Positions 58,458 through 64,000 of a stretch of 64,000 nt of DNA are shown piece by piece. The stretch's first letter is position 1, and each line of letters starts with the position of its first letter. The DNA is taken from NCBI GenBank assembly GCA_020698575.1, contig CM036246.1, positions 2,137,001-2,201,000 on the forward strand, read 5' to 3'. The stretch comes from Bostrychus sinensis. Lineage: Eukaryota; Chordata; Actinopteri; Gobiiformes; Eleotridae. A program made the position numbers and the translations under genes. Under the pieces are notes generated by a model. It had not been told where the DNA came from. It ran no database searches and worked only from the letters and a program-made list of their open reading frames with translations.

Positions 58458-59300
58458 GGCTGGGAATCACAGGGTACCTCATGACACAATACAATACACA
58501 ATACAACCTATGATATATCACTGTATTTTTAAAGAAAAAAGAACCATTGTTTGCCTGTAATAATTGAGTTTTTGTGAATTATAAAGGGCTATACATGCAT
58601 GTTACATGTTATGGCTACATAATACCACTGGATCAGCAGAAAAGTTTCACATGGAATCAATTTTCCTTATTTCAAGCAAAATTATCTGTCCATGGGGTAA
58701 GTGGAATTTTCTTACCCCATGAGTTAAAATAGCTTGAAACAGGGAAGAAATAACTTGAAACAAGACAAATAATCTAATAATAAGTTACCTAAGTAAATGA
58801 ATCCAATCTAGTGAAAACTGATTGATGATTAATAATCTAAATTCAAGTTGTGGTCATAAAAATTACCCACATGTCCTAAGATATGAGGTAAACATAAATT
58901 AACATAAATATTTTACATAAAGGCCAAGCTGTTTTTGTTTACAATTTTTGTTTTGGTCCTAAAACTGCATTGCTGATCGTCCAATCAGAAAAGAGACTAT
59001 TGTTTTGATTTAGACTGCAGTACCATTTTTAAACCAGTATTAGCGCATGCTGCTTACAGTACCTTTATGTATTTAGATATATTTTATATTTATGTCACAG
59101 TGTTTGACAGACCAAGTGCTTAGAAGTGCAGTGCTGCCCTCTACAGTCCTGGCAGAATACTTGACTACTTTTGGCCCACATTTGACTGTGGAAGCAGTGC
59201 AGCCCTGTAGCACCATTATTATGCAGAACATCACAAAGTAGCGAAAATATTGGATTTGCAATCTATATTGCGATATATTACAAAATCAGTATTTTGTGGT
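58458..59300. mobile_element. Possible DNA-transposon fragment
   Basis: TAGGGCTGGGAATCACAGGG at 58459 followed by CAATACAATACACAATACAA resembles the end of a fish transposon family, and ATTGCGATATATTACAAAAT near 59267 has similar character. No matching inverted end or target duplication was found. Confidence 0.35.
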
Positions 59301-59462
59301 GACTTCCTGCTTTGTTGGCCTCAGTAGAATTGCACAGTGTGCACATAGTTGTTTTAAGAATGCAACATTTAGGTGGTTAATAATCTGCAAGTTCGTTACA
59401 TGCAGCCAAAAACTACACTGCACTTTAAAGAATTCTTTAGCACACTATTATGAGCCATTATG

Positions 59463-60165
59463 TAGGTCTGCTCAATTATAAAAAAATAATCATAATCAGG
59501 ATTATTTGAGTCATCACTGAAATAACGATTTAAAATGATTATTTATGTACTTCCAACATTACGTGTAAAGGAAGAGTCAGAGTCACACTAATAAACACTA
59601 ATAAACGATAAACCTCCTCTTATCATTTCTTAGTGTTTATCAGTGTGAGTCTGTCTCACAGAAACTACAGCCTGTTGTAAGAACACTGGTCTGCTGCACA
59701 CCTGACTGAGATATCAGCTGAAATCCATTAGTGAGAGCCCCTCCTCACACCGCAGTGATCCATGTCTGAGCACATACAAGGCACCACCTGAGTGAAAAGT
59801 CAGAGCCAGAGATTCTGGATGACGTTTTGGATGAAGACAAGAGTGTGTGTCTCTCTGACAGCACAGTAAAGTCTGTCTTTTACAACACAAGGACCCGCAT
59901 TCACTTTTTCCCTCTCTTTTCCCTTGTACCAGCAGGTTAGCAATAGCTCCAGCAAAAGCCTAAACTGCCTCATCTCATCTGCTCATCAAGCCACTGGAAT
60001 TACACAACTAGCTTTGCTGCACGTTTTGGCAGGGGCGGCACAAGCGTGTCCATCATTCAGAACACAATTTTAATCAATCAAATTTTTTGATTACACTATA
60101 GTTTTTATATTGTTGGAAGGCAAAATCAAAATTGTGTTTTATATTCAACTAATTGCACAGTCCTA
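59463..60165. mobile_element. hAT-like non-autonomous element (703 bp)
   Basis: Ends are TAGGTCTGCTCAATTATAA and, reverse complemented, TAGGACTGTGCAATTAGTT, a known hAT-type end with an interior rich in AATCA/TGATT words. Flanking octamers CATTATG-like and GTAGATGC do not match. An internal hairpin lies at 59580-59651. Confidence 0.65.
59580..59651. repeat. Imperfect hairpin, 22-bp arms
   Basis: The left arm 59580-59601 (core CACACTAATAAACACTAA) pairs with 59630-59651 (core TTAGTGTTTATCAGTGTG) at 20 of 22 positions, with a 28-base loop. Confidence 0.85.
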
Positions 60166-60639
60166 GTAGATGCAGAGCTGGATGTAACTCTGGTGGGAGC
60201 AGTTTGACAGACGTATACTAAACCTATGAAAGCCTGTTAATTATAACACAGAAGAAGAAGTCCCCAAGTTTTTTTTAAACAAATACATGTACTGCTGTTA
60301 TACTGTCCACAGTGTAGTTCAGTGTATTTGCTGATGATTTTAAAGTGGCTGTACTATCCTAGCGTGCACTATGTCTGATTGAGCTTGTATAACATTATAT
60401 TGGATCAGATTGGTCTTTGTAGCTGCTCCGCTTCATCAAGAAAAGCTTGTTTTCTTTGTGCCGACTCATCTTGTTAAATAGATTGTGTGTAAACCCTGCT
60501 GAAGTGACTGGAGCGCTCCGTGACTCATCAGACTGAGTGCTGCTGACCCTGGCTCAGATCTGACAGCATGCTATGATAAATCATAAGGCATTATTATTTC
60601 CCCTCTGATATGATCCATGTCTGTTTGTTCTTTTTGCAG
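60166..60639 (+). other. Intron 3' end before the PTB exon
   Basis: The last 25 bases before the exon are pyrimidine-rich (CTGTTTGTTCTTTTTGCAG, ending at 60639), a good vertebrate acceptor. Nothing else recognised. Confidence 0.7.
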
Positions 60640-60732
60640 TACGAGTTCAAGGTGAAAAATATCAAGAAGAAGAAAGTGCACATCATGGTGTCGGTGGAGG
60701 GGGTGAAGGTCGCGCTCAGGAAGAAGAAGAAA
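60640..60732 (+). CDS. nos1ap: NOS1AP (CAPON) PTB-domain exon, internal, partial gene
   Basis: NOS1AP is a cytoplasmic adaptor: its N-terminal PTB domain binds partners such as Dexras1 and Scribble, and its C-terminal end binds the PDZ domain of neuronal nitric oxide synthase. This exon encodes 31 residues beginning YEFKVKNIKKKKVHIMVSVE and ending GVKVALRKKKK, which aligns with the lysine-rich strand segment of the PTB domain; the human equivalent as I recall it differs at only a few positions. The acceptor TTTTTGCAG and donor GTGAGT are both consensus. Length is 93 bp and both ends fall between codons (phase 0/0), so the exon can be skipped without a frameshift. I infer it is about the third coding exon. 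Neighbouring exons are outside the window. Fish carry two paralogues (a and b); I cannot tell which this is. Confidence 0.92.
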
Positions 60733-60848
60733 GTGAGTCCTCTTAACATGAGACTTATTACTGACGGCTTATGCAGTTGGTTTTGCAATCTTATTTTTGT
60801 GTTGTTAGTGAATCAAACTTTTGTATGCAAAGAAACATTATATTTGCA

Positions 60849-60960
60849 GGCGGCAGTAGCTCAGTGGGTAGAGCTGTTTGCCCACTAACCGTAAGTTTGG
60901 CAGATTGATCCCCGTGACCAGCATTGAATTCTGCCACTGTGTCACACTTTGCCATTGTGA
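60849..60960 (+). mobile_element. tRNA-derived SINE (family B), copy 3
   Basis: GGCAGTAGCTCAGTGGGTAG is a good A-box head; CCCACTAACCGTAAGTTTGG and the degenerate B box CAGATTGATCCCC follow. It lies only 117 bp after the exon's donor site. Confidence 0.8.
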
Positions 60961-61040
60961 TTGTGAGTTTGGAGAGGCAGAATGGTGGTTTTATTATTAT
61001 TTTAATTTTTTTATTTCCAATTATAGAAAAAATAGGTAAT

Positions 61041-61190
61041 AGGTTTGTAGTTCATTCATTCATTTGTTACTCTGTAGCCCAGGATGGTGGGGTACACCCT
61101 GGACGATGGCTAGTTCGTCACTGGCCTAACACTTAGAGACATACACAGACACACAAACATTTACTCTCACATTCATTCATTATTAGAGAG
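61041..61190 (-). mobile_element. SINE-like family A, tail-side fragment
   Basis: GGTGGGGTACACCCTGGACG and ACACAGACACACAAACATTT followed by a CATTCATTCATT edge match other partial copies. The head is absent. Confidence 0.65.
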
Positions 61191-61204
61191 AGATTTTATA
61201 AAGA

Positions 61205-61605
61205 TTACTGTATTATTATACAGAGAAATATCAGTCTGGTCACCACCCCATCCACCGTGGTTGCATTCAAATCCCAACCATACCGTGCATTTTGATTAGT
61301 TTATTCAAGTCACGTGTTCTTCGCGAGCAGCATCCTCAACAACAACAATCAAGATGGTGCACTGAGGAGTCATTAAAACCACAGCGGCTTACAGCACTAG
61401 AAGTCTTTATTTTAAAAAAAGATGTTTTCGCGCTGCTCACTTTCTTGTCGCTTTGTTAACGTCACGTCCGCCATTTTCTGATTGGCTTACTCTGCTGTCA
61501 GTTTACTCAGGTTTGCTCCACTCTAAAAATCAAATTGATTCAATGGCGACCAGACTCATCCGCTGGTACGGCGGTGAGGCTGGAATTTCCAAGCAACCAA
61601 AGAGA
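61205..61605. mobile_element. Second copy of the 9-bp-duplication element, left end lost
   Basis: Matches 19300-19712 along most of its length: CAGAGAAATATCAGTCTGGT, CCGTGCATTTTGATTAGTTT, CGTCACGTCCGCCATTTTCT and the right end GGCTGGAATTTCCAAGCAA. The left terminal TTGCCTGG segment is missing. Confidence 0.8.
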
Positions 61606-61745
61606 CAATTTATGCCAAAAATATTAAATTAACATCTGTAAAAAGCTGCAACTAATTGTAATGCTCAAATGTCGCTTAGCCTATAACTGGAATATAGCCT
61701 ATGGGTGGTCATTAATTATTACAAACTAACAGAAAAGTATGTTAA

Positions 61746-62685
61746 CTCTTTCCCTGCCAGCATTTTCTCATAAAGTTACCAGCCAGTGCCAACGTTTTTG
61801 GTCATTTTATACAATCTTTGCTGTTCAATAGAAAAGGTTGCATAATAGTTTTATTTAAAGAAAGAAGAGAGGGTCTTCTTTCATTTAAAAAAGCATTTTC
61901 TTCTAAGTTCATTCATTTTTACAGCAGTTGAAGGATGGTAGTTTTCACCACAAAGCTGGGAAAAATGCATTTTTGTAAAATATTTTTTTTGTAAAATTCA
62001 TTTATAAGTATTTTTTAGGCATCTCAGACTTCTATTAAAATTTATATTTAATATTTTTAATTTAACAATAAATAACATTTAGAATACAAACTGGGGCACT
62101 TTTGTTTTCATTTTTTGCCTTCTTTCCTCCCTTTTTTTTTTTCCATTATGAGAGCAGGTGCAGCTTTTGGGTCTGGGTTAAATAAAGTTATCAGAAGCAT
62201 CACAGAACTGACAAACATGACACAACAGTATAAATGAGCTTTATCCTATTGGTGCGCCACTGCTCTGCTCGTCCTGGGGACGCTGTCTGTGGTCTTCCTC
62301 CTCATTCTTCCCGGGTTCTCGCCTGGTTTTCCTTGTCTTCTTTGTTTGAAATGTTGAGGGTCTGGTCCGGGACTTCATCTCTTGTAACCCTTTTGGGGAT
62401 GGGCATTTTTTTGCCTCGCAAACTCGAGCTAACTCCACGTCCAACACCATGTCCTGTCTGCTCCGCTCCTGCTCCTGGGTCGTGTTGTATGTTGCATTCT
62501 GTCCTGTTGCCAAAAGCTTCTTCTTTGCTTGATTTTCATGTAGCTAGTACTGTACCAAGTGCACAAAGTGCACAACAACCCTTATCTGGTGCCAATGACA
62601 ACACATAAAGCTGGAAGTGACTGTGATTGGCGGTGAAGCGTGATGTCACAGATGATGCAGCGTTCCATGATTAGTGGTCAAAGAG
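61746..62685. mobile_element. piggyBac-like non-autonomous element (940 bp)
   Basis: Perfect TTAA at both edges (61742-61745 and 62686-62689) with inverted ends CTCTTTCCCTGCCAGC and, reverse complemented, CTCTTTGACCACTAAT. TTAA duplication with short CTCTTT ends fits piggyBac. A 124-codon + frame and a 90-codon minus frame (62234-62608) inside it are not recognised as transposase. Confidence 0.72.
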
Positions 62686-62689
62686 TTAA

Positions 62690-64000
62690 ATACTCACTGC
62701 ACTGATTAAGTGTTGGGGCGGAGGGGGCTTGAGCACCTGCCCCTTTTGCCCCTTGCCTCCAAGTGCCCTTTTGGTCCGCCAGTACCTCGTGACCTTTAAC
62801 CTTTTGCCTCCGTGAGTTGCGCAGCTGTCTCGTGCCCCTCGCGCAGCTAAAAACAGAGGAGAAAGAGCGGACTGCGGAGCCAATAATAAGGGCTGTTATC
62901 ATTTTTTTGGTCCCGATTCCAGAACTTAAAACCCAGTACAGTCACTGGGAATGAAAGAACCGGTGAGTGAGCTGTTCGTGTCGCGTGATTTGTAAGACAA
63001 AGCCATGAAAGTATTATACACGCACATTAGATCATTTCTGTTTAAATACAGATCTTTTGACCGCTACTTGCTAACCACCTAGATATTTACAAAATGCTTC
63101 CATAAAATGCTTTGTGATTGTTGTTAGCATAAAATCTTTTTATTTTTAGACCGGGTTGCTTAAAAATAATGGATTGCAGTTAGCATTTACGCATTTTAAT
63201 GCAATTAAATTGCGAGAATTTCCTATAATTGTGCAAAAATACGAACTAGTTGGTGATGGGAGCTGGCAAAATGTGATCTGATAAGAAAAAATGTGATGTC
63301 CCAAAATCTTGTTCCCACATAACTTATTTAATTTATTACTAAAATGTCTAAGGACTTACTCATAGTGCTGGGAATAATTCTCATCTTGTCAGAGCATGGA
63401 TAAAATTACATTATTTAGTTTAGTGTCATGCAGTGTGTTTTCTATACATTTTATATGTTCATTAGTTTTTTACTATTTTCCCAAAATTGTATTAAAAATG
63501 TATAGCTTCATCCTTACCGTATTGCAATATTTCATAGTATACACAGAAATGTAATAGTTGTGTGAGAGTCTTGCTTGCCACAGTCCTAACACAACAGTGT
63601 TTTAAAATCTGGTTATACATATGTGCCCCTTTTTCGCTTTGAGCACCTGCCCCTGTAGAAGTCTCTGCACGTGCCTGTCCAGTAACCATTTCTGTGACGG
63701 TTTATTGAACTGCTGACTTTACATAAACAGATTCCGAAAGAGCTGCGAGAGCAGGGCTCTTAATTGCCCCTAGTGAGTGTCTCTGTTGTCCTTTACAAAC
63801 ACACGCCGTGACCCAGACCCTCTCCTGAAATCTTCAGGAGGGGCTTGTTGCACACACACACACACACACTTTTCACACCTGGAGGTGATCCTTGGGGGCC
63901 CCTAGTGCTATGTCCAGATCCATCAGCTGTTTGTATGCAGCAGTAGATGGTGTGGTGGCTGATGACATGCACTTTTCTCTGTGTATTTAAGTTTTACGTT
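62690..64000. other. Intron stretch with a CA repeat
   Basis: GAGCACCTGCCCC occurs at about 62730 and 63640 in the same orientation, which may mark parts of one old hAT-like element, but no ends were established. A (CA)9 tract lies at 63851-63869. Confidence 0.45.
63851..63869. repeat. (CA)9 microsatellite
   Basis: Nine CA units followed by CTTTTCACACC. Confidence 0.9.

Larger units (their letters stand above)
1..60639 (+). other. nos1ap: nos1ap intron, upstream of the recognised exon (inferred)
   Basis: Everything upstream of the PTB exon at 60640 is read as one intron, or the end of one, of the same + strand gene. No other host exon was found here: the longer open frames are either transposon protein remnants or have no recognisable similarity or splice signals. 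Large introns early in the gene are known for NOS1AP. The inference would fail if an unrelated nested gene or a missed short exon lies here. Individual repeats are listed separately. Confidence 0.6.
60733..64000 (+). other. nos1ap: nos1ap intron, downstream of the recognised exon (inferred)
   Basis: Starts with GTGAGT. No match to the next expected PTB segment (a tryptophan-containing stretch before the domain's C-terminal helix) was seen in any frame through 64000, so the following intron continues beyond the window. Confidence 0.7.

Noticed and set aside
62730..63690. Element bounded by GAGCACCTGCCCC motifs
   Set aside because: The two motifs are in the same orientation, so they are not inverted ends, and no target duplication was found.

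Overview
The window is vertebrate nuclear DNA, almost certainly from a teleost fish. It is AT-rich, has no compact gene array, and is full of fish-type repeats: L2-clade and other non-LTR retrotransposons, tRNA-derived SINEs, and many short non-autonomous hAT, piggyBac, Harbinger-like and Tc1/mariner elements. The species cannot be named from the sequence alone.

Only one host coding exon is recognised. It lies at 60640-60732 on the + strand, has 31 codons, and is bounded by a polypyrimidine tract plus AG acceptor and a GTGAGT donor. Its peptide matches the lysine-rich part of the phosphotyrosine-binding (PTB) domain of NOS1AP (CAPON), the neuronal nitric-oxide-synthase adaptor. Nearly all of the rest is read as intron: 1-60639 upstream of the exon and 60733-64000 downstream. 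No second exon was recognised.

Layout: 84-4982 is a nested structure in which a hAT-like element carries a strict 11-bp minisatellite, the array is split by a 5'-truncated L2 retrotransposon, and the L2 is split by a 715-bp DNA transposon with TTA target duplications. 7685-13000 holds two hAT-like elements with duplicated octamers, an inverted-repeat element inside a tandem repeat, and SINE heads. 13260-14000 is an internally deleted Tc1/mariner element. 15165-17700 is one copy of an unclassified repeat family (called R1 here) split by two insertions; more R1 copies lie near 20, 24.8, 36.6, 48.6 and 51.2 kb. 19254-19712 is an element with a perfect 9-bp target duplication. 23-34.7 kb holds further small DNA transposons and a near-perfect 47-bp-arm palindrome. 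36793-39478 is an antisense non-LTR retrotransposon interrupted by a shorter retroelement. 40044-41175 is a clean hAT element. 44.1 kb has a diverged second 11-bp array. 46-62.7 kb holds more SINEs, hAT-like elements (one apparently chimeric) and a piggyBac-like element after the exon.

No multi-gene system, operon, CRISPR array or host RNA gene is present. What is most worth following up is how the transposons nest and how the 11-bp satellite sits in two different DNA-transposon backbones. Family names are assigned by eye from termini, target duplications and remembered family features, not by database search.
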